NCBI GenBank assembly: GCA_902825985.1
Contig: CADEDC010000008.1
Coordinates: 20,661-84,660 of the forward strand
Reading direction: 5' to 3'
From: an uncultured Acidobacteriota bacterium
Lineage (GTDB): Bacteria; Acidobacteriota; Vicinamibacteria; Vicinamibacterales; CAVVIG01
DNA length: 64,000 bases
Positions within the stretch are counted from its first letter, which is position 1; the number at the start of each line of letters is the position of its first letter. The notes below the pieces were generated by a model that searched no databases, had not been told where the DNA came from, and saw only the letters and a program-made list of their open reading frames with translations. This document shows positions 57,044 through 64,000 of the stretch, piece after piece. Made by a program: the position numbers and the translations under genes.

Positions 57044-58179
57044 GAGGCGCGACCCGTCGCGACGAGCCGCGCGGCGGCGCGACCGAGCACGGTGCGGCGG
57101 CCGCGGCCCGGCAGGGCGGTCACATAGCGGTTGGGAAGCCGCTTGAGCCAGAACGGATCGTCGCCGGGACGGACCGCGAACGAACCGGTCCAGCGATTGG
57201 CAATCGCGCTCTCGAAGCCGAGGCGCTTGAGGGCATCGGTCGCGACCCTGCCGGAGACGCCCCACGGCAGACAGACGTGGCGGACGGAGGTGGTCGCCAG
57301 GCGGGCGTTCAGCACGCTGCGGGCGCGGTCGAGCTCATCCTCGATCGCGCGTCGCTGCGCGTCGGCGGACTCGCTGTCGAACCCGTCGCCGAGATGCCGC
57401 GCGGCGACGACGCCCAACCGCGGCCGCCAGTGCCGCTCGTCGAAGAACGCCGCGCCGCCGTTGGCTCGCACGAAGGCGACGCACGCGTCGTGCGCCGCCA
57501 GCGACACCTGCACCTTCGGGCCGTCTGACATCCGGGATCGCTGCTCGTAGAGAGGCGCCCCGAGCTCGCGCGGCTGGATGAAGCGCGGCGTCTCGCCCGC
57601 CATCGCCAGCAGCGGCCGATTCAGCGGCGGCTGCCGGCCGAACTCCGGCTGCACGAAATCGAGGACGAGCGATCCGGTGAAGATTCGCGCGTGCGTCCAT
57701 GTGTGCGACTGGACGTCGATGATCCCTTCACTGAACAGGCTGCGGAGTTCCGCCCAGGTCATGAAGGGCGAGCCGCTGTCGGCCGCGTCGGCGGCGATCG
57801 CGCGCGTCTGCGGCGCGTCGGCGACACGACCGGGGATCGGATAGACGATGGCGCGCAGGTCGCACTGGCGCAGCAGCGGCGCCGCGTCGGTCCACACCGT
57901 CGCCCAGGCATCGTCGAAGCAGATGGCGACTTCGCGGTCGCCCGGTTCGCGCCGTTGCCGTGCGACGGCGGCGAGCTCGTCGGCGGTGATGGCACGGTAG
58001 CCGTTCTCCTGCAGGTAGCGGAACAGCGGCTCGAGCGCCGCCCGGCGCTCGTCGTGGAAGTGGAAGACCGGGACGAGGCGTCCGACCGGGCCGCCGAACA
58101 CGAAGCGCGGCAGCCGCCCGCAGACGAGATCGATGGCGCCGCGGAGCGCGCCACCCCGCTCGCCAAATGGAACACTCAT
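57040..58179 (-). CDS. Polysaccharide deacetylase family protein (NodB-like)
   Basis: A 379-residue protein. The NodB-type metal motif is visible as AICFDDAWATVW (Asp-Asp), QSHTWTH (His-x3-His) and a final LPWGVSG. It is longer than the minimal catalytic domain, with an N-terminal stretch and a C-terminal tail (FWLKRLPNRYVTALPGRG). No signal peptide is evident, though the first 35 residues are moderately hydrophobic. It may remove acetyl groups from a lipid-linked or nascent glycan in the cytoplasm. It overlaps the methyltransferase gene. The family is clear; cellular site is unsure. Confidence 0.8.
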   Translation of the reverse strand: MSVPFGERGGALRGAIDLVCGRLPRFVFGGPVGRLVPVFHFHDERRAALEPLFRYLQENGYRAITADELAAVARQRREPGDREVAICFDDAWATVWTDAAPLLRQCDLRAIVYPIPGRVADAPQTRAIAADAADSGSPFMTWAELRSLFSEGIIDVQSHTWTHARIFTGSLVLDFVQPEFGRQPPLNRPLLAMAGETPRFIQPRELGAPLYEQRSRMSDGPKVQVSLAAHDACVAFVRANGGAAFFDERHWRPRLGVVAARHLGDGFDSESADAQRRAIEDELDRARSVLNARLATTSVRHVCLPWGVSGRVATDALKRLGFESAIANRWTGSFAVRPGDDPFWLKRLPNRYVTALPGRGRRTVLGRAAARLVATGRAS

Positions 58180-58203
58180 GCCGTGCCGCTCAGCATAGCC
58201 CGA

Positions 58204-59403
58204 TCAGCGCTTGCGGAGGAAGACCATGACCGTCGTGAACACCGTGTCGTTGAAGCGGACCACCATGTGTGGCGTCTGGTACGGGTTCTGGTAGAGATCG
58301 ATGGCCGTGTAGTCATAGCGGCGGTAGACGCGATCGTCGATGGGCTGCACCAGCTCGAGGCCCGGCTGATCGACGAGCGCAGCGATCTCCTCAGGCTGGA
58401 ACGTCTCCTCGTGCGGCGGACCGTTCAGCACGTACTCGGTGGCGAGGGCCAGGATGCCGCCCGGCTTCAACACGCGGCCCATCTCGCGGATCGTCGCCGC
58501 CGCGCCCGCGAGCCCGCCGAAGTGCTCGATCGACGACAGCGAGTAGGCGATGTCGAACGTGTGATCCTGGAACGCGAGCTGGCGGCCGTCCATCTTCATG
58601 AAGACGAGACGGTCGGCGCGGTAGGCGAACGGCGCGTAGTCCGCGGGGCGATGAATCACGTCGGGGTCGCCTTCGCGTCCCTGGACGTCCTGCCACACGC
58701 CCTCGTACATGTCGGTGGCGACGACGCGCCCGGCCCGATTGGCGAGCCAGTAGAGCACGAGCTCGTGCCCGGCGCCGACACTGAGCACCTCCGAATCCTC
58801 GCGCAGGGCGCCCAGCCGCTGGCAGCCGTAGATCAACTGGGTGAACTCATACGGCTTGCGGTGCATCGACAGCTTGTCGTCGGACAGGCCGAGACTGCGG
58901 AGGATGTCGAGCCACTCCTCGTTGTCCCACTTGGCCGGATTCGCCAGCTCGCACAGCTGCGTGTCGCGCAGCAGGGTGCCGCTCTGCGGCGCCAGCGTCC
59001 GATGGTGGCGGCCGAACTCGTCCGAGATGATGAGGGCGCGGAGGATCTGGCGGCGCGTGTCGCCACGCTCGAGCGCCTGGACGTAGTGGGCCAGGCCGCC
59101 GGCGTCGGCCGGACGGCCGAGCAGATACTCGTAGGCCTGGGCCACGAACGCGGTGGGCGGGCCGACTGACGCCAGACCCCGCTCGACGCCGGCCGGATCG
59201 CCATGCGGCTCGCGGCCCGCGAGCCAGGCCTGGCGGGTGCGCAGGAACTCCGGCGACGCCAACAGGCGCATGAGCAGGATGCGCAGCGACGCGGCGGAGA
59301 AACCGCGCGCCTCGTCACGGGCTTCGACGGCGGACGGGGCACGGCCGAGGACGATCCAGAAGACGTCGTGGATGGTGCGGAGGGCGTCCGAAACAGCACG
59401 CAT
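58204..59403 (-). CDS. DUF4214 - SAM methyltransferase fusion
   Basis: A 399-residue protein. Residues 5-60 and 90-140 resemble two DUF4214-like helical repeats (FWIVLGRAPSAVEARDEARG ... SPEFL, and AYEYLLGRPADAGGLAHYVQ ... SDEF). The rest is a class I methyltransferase: VLSVGAGHELVLYWLANRA, VVATDMYEG, FDIAYSLSSIEHFGG and MGRVLKPGGILALATEY. The start is at 59403, as GAGG lies 4-5 nt before; 59415 is a possible earlier ATG. DUF4214 often occurs with surface or repeat proteins and glycan enzymes. Its role is unknown. It is divergent from the 630-residue gene, 50 bp between starts. Confidence 0.78.
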   Translation of the reverse strand: MRAVSDALRTIHDVFWIVLGRAPSAVEARDEARGFSAASLRILLMRLLASPEFLRTRQAWLAGREPHGDPAGVERGLASVGPPTAFVAQAYEYLLGRPADAGGLAHYVQALERGDTRRQILRALIISDEFGRHHRTLAPQSGTLLRDTQLCELANPAKWDNEEWLDILRSLGLSDDKLSMHRKPYEFTQLIYGCQRLGALREDSEVLSVGAGHELVLYWLANRAGRVVATDMYEGVWQDVQGREGDPDVIHRPADYAPFAYRADRLVFMKMDGRQLAFQDHTFDIAYSLSSIEHFGGLAGAAATIREMGRVLKPGGILALATEYVLNGPPHEETFQPEEIAALVDQPGLELVQPIDDRVYRRYDYTAIDLYQNPYQTPHMVVRFNDTVFTTVMVFLRKR

Positions 59404-59453
59404 GTAACCTCGCATTGTAGCGCGCGATTACCGGATTCGAGAGGCCAGCAATT

Positions 59454-61346
59454 ATGATGTCGGGCGTGCCGTCGCTCAGTCAGGCTGCCGGTTCGCCGTC
59501 CCCTACGTCAGCGACCCGCGGGGTCGCCGTCGCGGCCGGGGTCCTGCTCGTCATCGCCCTTGCCGCCGCCGTCTCGGTCGACGTCGTCCGCGCGCTCTAC
59601 GGCATCAAGGGCGACGAGTCCACCTACGTCGCGATGACCCTCAGCGTTGCCTATGACGGCGACTTGAGCTACCAGCGGCGGGATCTCGAGCGGTTCTGGG
59701 GCATCTACAAACAGGGCCCCGAGGGGATCTTCCTGAAACGCGGCAAGCAGTTCCGCCTGCGCCTGCGCGCCGCGCCGCCGTTCGTCCGGGTGCTCAACGC
59801 CCGGGAAGAGCCGCGGTCCGACCGGCTGTTCTTCGCCAAGGCGATGGTCTACTCGATCGCGGCGGCGCCGTTCGTCCGCGTCTTCGGCATGAGCGGCTTC
59901 CTGGTGTTCCACGTCGTGCTGCTGGCGCTGGCGTGCTGGTGCGGATACCTGTTCCTGTCGGCGACGTCGCCGCCGCTCGCCGCGTTCACGTTCGTGCTGG
60001 CGTTCTTCGGCGCGTCGGTGGTGCCGGTCTACACCGTCTTCCTGACGCCGGAGATTTTCAACCTGACGCTGGTCTTCGTCGCCTACTTCCTGTGGCTCTA
60101 CAAGGAGGTCACGACGCCGCCGCGCTGGCTGAACGGCATCGGTTCAGAAATCGCCGCCGCGGTCCTGCTGGGGATCGCCGCGTACATGAAGCCGACCAAC
60201 GCGCCGCTCGCGGTGCCGCTGGTGCTCGCGCTCTGGTGGCGGCGGCGGTGGATCCGCGGCTTCGTCGTCGGCACGGCGTTCGCCGTCGCCACCGGCGGGC
60301 TGTTCTTCTGGAATGCCCTGGTGACCGGTGAGTTCAACTACCAGGGCGGCGACCGGGCGACGTTCTACGCCCGGTTTCCGTTCGACGGCTCGCCGCGCAA
60401 TGCCTGGGACACCCGCGCACTGGTGACGACGAACGACTCCGATGCCGCCGTCGTGCTCGAGCCGGGCGAACTCGCCAGCCGCTTCGGCCACAACGTCAAG
60501 TACTTCCTGGTCGGCCGGCACTTCGGCTTCCTGCCGTACTTTTTTCCCGGCGTCGTCGCCCTGCTGCTCTGGGCGAGGTCGCGCGAGCGGCTCGTCGCCT
60601 GGCGGCTGTTGAATCTCGCGGGCGTTGTCGGCTCGGCGCTCGTCCTGTTGCTGTTCCTGCCGTACACGTGGAGCGGCGGCGGTGGGCCGCCGGGCAACCG
60701 CTATTTCCTGTCGGTGTATCCGGCGCTGTTCTTCATCGTACCGCCGCTCGCCTGGACCGGGCCGGCGATCCTTGCCTGGGTCGGCGGCGCCCTGTTCACG
60801 GCGAAGATGCTGGTGAACCCGTTCGTCGCGGCGAAGTTCACCTGGGAGACGACCCAGCGTGGCTTCGCGCGCCGGCTGCCGGTCGAACTGACGATGGCCA
60901 ACGACCTGCCGGTGATGCTCGACACGAGCCTGCGCGGCCGCATCCCGTATGGTGCCGATCCGCAGCTGCTGTTGTATTTCCTCGACCAGCATGCGTTCCC
61001 GCCGGAGCCGCAGGGCATGTGGGTCGCCGGCGACGGCCGGGCCGACATCATCGTCCGCTGCGAGGATGTGATCGATCACCTGACGGTGACGGCGGTGTCG
61101 CCGATCCGCACGGTGTTCTCGATGTCGATGGGGAAGGAGACCGTGACGCGGACGCTGCAGCCGCGGACGCCGGTGACGTTCGAGGTGCCGGCGAGCGGGG
61201 TGCGCGGGTTGAACAGCTATGCCTACCTGCTCACGGCGTTGTCGTCGGACGGCTTCACGCCCCGCCTGCAGGATCCGAACTCGCAGGATCAGCGCAACCT
61301 GGCGGTCCAGGTGACGCTACAGGCCATCCGGGCCGGCGGCCGCTGA
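59454..61346 (+). CDS. Multi-pass membrane protein, GT-C-like, 630 residues
   Basis: A protein with about ten membrane segments between residues 22 and 450 and a C-terminal soluble region of about 180 residues. The first loop reads YGIKGDESTYVAMTLSVAYDGDLSYQ, with the Asp-Glu signature close to the D-E motif of GT-C/ArnT-type enzymes, then RREEPRSDRLFFAKAMVYSI. The tail is beta-rich (DIIVRCEDVIDHLTV, VTRTLQPRTPVTFEVP), as in the 908-residue protein. It is likely a lipid-linked sugar transferase acting in the periplasm. Two adjacent ATGs at 59454 and 59457 are both possible starts. Confidence 0.7.
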   Translation: MMSGVPSLSQAAGSPSPTSATRGVAVAAGVLLVIALAAAVSVDVVRALYGIKGDESTYVAMTLSVAYDGDLSYQRRDLERFWGIYKQGPEGIFLKRGKQFRLRLRAAPPFVRVLNAREEPRSDRLFFAKAMVYSIAAAPFVRVFGMSGFLVFHVVLLALACWCGYLFLSATSPPLAAFTFVLAFFGASVVPVYTVFLTPEIFNLTLVFVAYFLWLYKEVTTPPRWLNGIGSEIAAAVLLGIAAYMKPTNAPLAVPLVLALWWRRRWIRGFVVGTAFAVATGGLFFWNALVTGEFNYQGGDRATFYARFPFDGSPRNAWDTRALVTTNDSDAAVVLEPGELASRFGHNVKYFLVGRHFGFLPYFFPGVVALLLWARSRERLVAWRLLNLAGVVGSALVLLLFLPYTWSGGGGPPGNRYFLSVYPALFFIVPPLAWTGPAILAWVGGALFTAKMLVNPFVAAKFTWETTQRGFARRLPVELTMANDLPVMLDTSLRGRIPYGADPQLLLYFLDQHAFPPEPQGMWVAGDGRADIIVRCEDVIDHLTVTAVSPIRTVFSMSMGKETVTRTLQPRTPVTFEVPASGVRGLNSYAYLLTALSSDGFTPRLQDPNSQDQRNLAVQVTLQAIRAGGR

Positions 61347-61359
61347 CCGCGCCCCGGGA

Positions 61360-62370
61360 TCAGCCGTTCGCGCCGGTCGGTTGGACGGCGATGCTCTGGC
61401 TGCGCGCCATGTAGACGGCGGCGCCGCTCAGCGAGACGATCATCGCGAGCCCGGCGGCGACGAGCGACAGCACGACGCCGTAGTGCACCGGCAAGCCGAG
61501 GCGCGTGAAGTAGAAGGAGAACGTCGCCTCGCGCAAGCCGAACCCGTTCAGCGACACCGGAATCATCTGCACGACGAGGGAGACCGGCACGATGACCGCG
61601 AGATCCCAGACGGTGACCGGCAGGCCGAGCGCATGGGCCACGGCGAGGTAGAAGACGACCAGCTGAGTCTGCACGAACACCGCGCCGGTGAAACAGGTCG
61701 CCAGGACGGCCGGGCGACTGCGGAAGCGGTGCAGCGTCAGGATGAGCGTCTCGATCCGCCCGCCAATCCATTCGGGGTGCAGCCGGACGAGCGGCGCGAG
61801 CAGACTGCCCATGACGGCGGGCGAGACGACGGCGGGGGCGACGCCGAACACGCCGACGGCGAGCATGGTCCACAGCCACCACGGCAGGATGGGCGCTCCG
61901 GCGCTGCCGCGCGTCTCGAAGGCGACCGTCGAGGCGATGGCGGCGACGAGGAACAGCCCGATGACTCCGAGCACGCGGTCGGTCAGGATGACGAGCGTCG
62001 CGATCGTCCTGGACTGGGCCGGCCGCGCGGTGTCGCGGATGCGAATGACGTCGCCGCCGATGTTGCTCGGCAGGAAGTTGTTGAAGAAGTACGAGACGAG
62101 CAGCGACGAGAGCAGGTCGCGCTGCGGCACGTGCACGTTCTGCGTGCCGAGCAGCAACCCCCACCGCCAGGCGCCGGTGACGATGTGCGCGAAGTACACC
62201 GCGATGGCAACGACGAGCCACGGCACCGAGGCGTGGCGGACGCTCTGCCACAGCGCACCACGGTCCACCCGGGCGAGGAGCAGCGTCAGCAGACCGACGC
62301 TGACGACGACCCGGAGGAGGACCATGAGCCGCTCACGGGTGGAGGACTTGTCCTGATCTTCGACCGACAT
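61360..62370 (-). CDS. UPF0104 (LPG synthase TM-region-like) membrane protein
   Basis: A 336-residue protein with 8-9 membrane segments. Hallmarks are SYFFNNFLPSNIGGDVIRI, TDRVLGVIGLFLVAAIA and VIPVSLNGFGLREATFSFYF, the signature of the family that includes AglD and the MprF flippase half. It is convergent with the 630-residue GT-C-like gene, 13 bp between stops, and divergent from the GT4 gene, 44 bp between starts. A lipid flippase or glycolipid export role is likely from the family; the substrate is unknown. Confidence 0.85.
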   Translation of the reverse strand: MSVEDQDKSSTRERLMVLLRVVVSVGLLTLLLARVDRGALWQSVRHASVPWLVVAIAVYFAHIVTGAWRWGLLLGTQNVHVPQRDLLSSLLVSYFFNNFLPSNIGGDVIRIRDTARPAQSRTIATLVILTDRVLGVIGLFLVAAIASTVAFETRGSAGAPILPWWLWTMLAVGVFGVAPAVVSPAVMGSLLAPLVRLHPEWIGGRIETLILTLHRFRSRPAVLATCFTGAVFVQTQLVVFYLAVAHALGLPVTVWDLAVIVPVSLVVQMIPVSLNGFGLREATFSFYFTRLGLPVHYGVVLSLVAAGLAMIVSLSGAAVYMARSQSIAVQPTGANG

Positions 62371-62414
62371 GAGGTGGCAATCGGACGACTGTACTACGAT
62401 TTCGTGCGAAAATC

Positions 62415-63644
62415 ATGGGTCGCATGCGCATCCTCATGATCGCGCCCGAGCCGTTCTTCGAACCGCGCGGGACGCCCTTCAGCGAATTCCATCGCATTCG
62501 CGCCCTGACCGACCTGGGTCACGAAGTCGATCTGGTCACCTATCCGTTCGGCACGGACGTGTCGATGCCTGGCCTGCGGGTCTTCCGCGCGCTCCGTCCG
62601 CCCTTCCTGCACAGCGTCGGCATCGGTCCTTCGCTGGCCAAGCTGCCGCTGGATGCCAGCCTGACGCTTTCGGTCATCCGTCGCGCCTGGTCGGGGCAGT
62701 ACGACGTCGTGCATTCCCACGAGGAGGGCGGCCTCATCGGCGTGCTCGTCGCGAAGCTGCTGCGGGTGCCGCACCTCTACGACATGCACTCCAGCTTGCC
62801 GCAGCAGCTGTCGAACTTCGCCTTCAGCGGCAGCCGGATCATCAAGGGGGTCTTCCTGCTCATCGAGCGCCTGATGATCCGCTGGTCGAAGGTCGTCATC
62901 GTGATCTGTCCAGCCCTGCAGGACACGGTAGGCGCGATCGATCCGCAGGCGCGCGTCATCCTCATCGAGAACGCACCCGGTTCCGGCGAGGACGTCCCGA
63001 CACCCGGACAGGCGGCGGCGGTCCGCGCCGCCCACGGTCTCGAGGCGACCACACCGATGGTCCTCTACACGGGGACCTTCGAGGCGTATCAGGGGCTCGA
63101 CCTGCTGTTTGCCGCAATGGCGATCGTCGCAAGGCAGCGTCCGGATGCCCGGCTCGTGCTGGCCGGCGGCAAGCCGCCGCAGGTGCAGCTGGCGCGCGAC
63201 CAGGCGCGAGCCGCCGGGATCGCGGAGGTGACCGTCTTTTCCGGCGAACGCCCGGCGTCGGAGATTCCGGCCTACCTGCTGGCCGCGGACATCCTGGTGT
63301 CGCCGCGCTCGCGCGGCACGAACACGCCGCTGAAGATCTATCAATACCTGCGATCAGGCCGGGCGATCGTCGCCACACGGCTGCTGACGCACACCCAGGT
63401 GCTGTCGGACGACACCGCGATCCTCACGCCGCCGACCCCGGACGGCTTTGCCGCCGGCATTCTCGACGCCCTCACCAACCCGGCGCGCGCCGCCGGAGTG
63501 GGCGCGCAGGCGCGGCAGCTGGCCGAGACGAAGTACAGCTATGACGCCTACCTCGAACGGACCCGCCAGGCGTGCGCGGCGCTCGGCCTGCCGGCGGCGC
63601 CGGCGGCCCAGCCGGGCATCAAGAGCGTGAAGGATCTCGCGTGA
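62415..63644 (+). CDS. GT4 family glycosyltransferase
   Basis: A 409-residue retaining GT-B enzyme. The N-terminal Rossmann domain has MIAPEPFFEPRGTPFSEFHR, YDVVHSHEEGG and the C-terminal domain has VLYTGTFEAYQGLDLLF, ARLVLAGGKPP, YLLAADILVSPRSRGTNTPLKIYQYL with the E-x7-E-like nucleotide-sugar loop reduced to this typical SPR...G-N-T-P-K-I-Y form. It should use a nucleotide sugar to extend a glycan or glycolipid. It overlaps the downstream methyltransferase gene by four bases. ATG 62424 is an alternative start. Confidence 0.85.
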   Translation: MGRMRILMIAPEPFFEPRGTPFSEFHRIRALTDLGHEVDLVTYPFGTDVSMPGLRVFRALRPPFLHSVGIGPSLAKLPLDASLTLSVIRRAWSGQYDVVHSHEEGGLIGVLVAKLLRVPHLYDMHSSLPQQLSNFAFSGSRIIKGVFLLIERLMIRWSKVVIVICPALQDTVGAIDPQARVILIENAPGSGEDVPTPGQAAAVRAAHGLEATTPMVLYTGTFEAYQGLDLLFAAMAIVARQRPDARLVLAGGKPPQVQLARDQARAAGIAEVTVFSGERPASEIPAYLLAADILVSPRSRGTNTPLKIYQYLRSGRAIVATRLLTHTQVLSDDTAILTPPTPDGFAAGILDALTNPARAAGVGAQARQLAETKYSYDAYLERTRQACAALGLPAAPAAQPGIKSVKDLA

Positions 63645-64000
63645 GCGATCCGGCGCCCCGCGACCACTACAGCTACACGCTCTACGCCGATCCCGAGATC
63701 GCACGCCAGTTCGACGACCGGCGGTTCGGCGGGCCGATCGGCGAGCTGGTGGCCTCGACGCAGGCGCGCGTCCTGGCCAACTTCGTCGGCCGCATCCAGG
63801 GACGCCCGATTCTCGACGTCGGCACCGGCACCGGCCGTGCCGCCCTGCTCATGGCGCGTGGCGGGGCCAAGGTCACCGGCGTCGACGCATCCGAAGAGAT
63901 GCTGGCGATTGCGCGTCAACGGGCCGCCGAACAGGGCCTCGCCGTCGGCTTCCGGGCCGGCGACGCCCACCAGCTCGACTTCCCGGACCGCTCGGTCGAC
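63641..64000 (+). CDS. Class I SAM-dependent methyltransferase, 3' end cut by the window
   Basis: The GTG start overlaps the GT4 stop (GTGA). The visible 120 residues contain the SAM motif RPILDVGTGTGRAALLMARGG, acidic TGVDASEEML and the IARQRAAEQGLAVGFRAGDAHQL pattern of Ubie/COQ5-like methylases, ending in LDFPDRSVD at the window edge. The enzyme is probably coupled to the GT4 in glycolipid decoration. The C-terminal acceptor region is not in the window. Confidence 0.85.
   Translation, partial: MSDPAPRDHYSYTLYADPEIARQFDDRRFGGPIGELVASTQARVLANFVGRIQGRPILDVGTGTGRAALLMARGGAKVTGVDASEEMLAIARQRAAEQGLAVGFRAGDAHQLDFPDRSVD

Overview
The window is a GC-rich chromosomal segment from a Gram-negative-type bacterium. 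Evidence for that includes lipoproteins with classical lipoboxes, an outer-membrane barrel protein ending in Phe, a System I (Ccm) cytochrome c maturation operon and several polysaccharide-export genes. Gene content (HspR-controlled chaperones, a divergent Ccm operon, HYR-SGNH lipoproteins, many envelope glycosyltransferases) is compatible with Acidobacteriota, perhaps Vicinamibacteria. That placement is inference: there is no rRNA here and no search was run. Genes are tightly packed, many with ATGA/GTGA overlaps, and no gap without a gene exceeds 300 bp. The largest is the roughly 280 bp recA upstream region. I see no insertion sequence, prophage, plasmid or CRISPR array. Both edges cut a gene.

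Layout. 1-4.3 kb: aminotransferase (5' cut), CoA-binding protein, CDGSH Fe-S protein, exported amidohydrolase and a divergent MFS transporter. 4.3-10.4 kb: a heat-shock operon on the minus strand, hspR-dnaJ/cbpA-clpB-ftsH, with a readable sigma70-like promoter overlapped by a HAIR-like operator. 10.4-17.3 kb: TerC-like membrane protein, a REC-PAS-kinase-REC hybrid histidine kinase, then treZ and a glycogen-debranching-type glucosidase. 17.3-24.1 kb: S4/Hsp15 protein, lactate permease, cytoplasmic-looking astacin, shortened tandem rhodanese, and three exported proteins or lipoproteins. 24.2-29.7 kb: tRNA-Phe, a small ORF, recA, a DUF457 membrane hydrolase with a minisatellite tail, hydroxyacyl-CoA dehydrogenase, thiolase, a DciA-like protein and Maf.

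29.8-37.1 kb is the cytochrome c maturation operon: ccmE, ccmF fused to ccmH, two unfamiliar membrane proteins, ccmA, ccmB, ccmC, a CcmD-like protein and a 46-residue membrane peptide. It departs from the textbook System I in several ways: a Cys-type (CxxxY) CcmE, a CcmH domain with a five-Cys motif fused to CcmF, and two proteins carrying CcmI-like helical tails, one with a zinc ribbon. 37.1-41.0 kb: metallophosphoesterase, aroK and aroA on the minus strand, then a serine-kinase-type anti-sigma factor and an inositol monophosphatase on the plus strand.

41.2-64 kb is an envelope-glycan region. It holds an outer-membrane barrel, a VTT/DedA-like protein, two polyprenol-phosphate-type GT2 enzymes, a flippase-like/methyltransferase fusion, three GT-C-like multi-pass proteins, an FN3-like lipoprotein, two near-identical-architecture HYR-SGNH lipoproteins, a Wzx-like flippase, a GT2, a polysaccharide deacetylase, a DUF4214-methyltransferase, a UPF0104 protein, a GT4 and at least three methyltransferase domains. 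Together these could build, decorate and export a surface glycan or glycolipid. The best places to look for undescribed biology are the variant Ccm operon, the recA/DUF457 divergent regulatory region with its 11-bp inverted repeat, and this glycan region.
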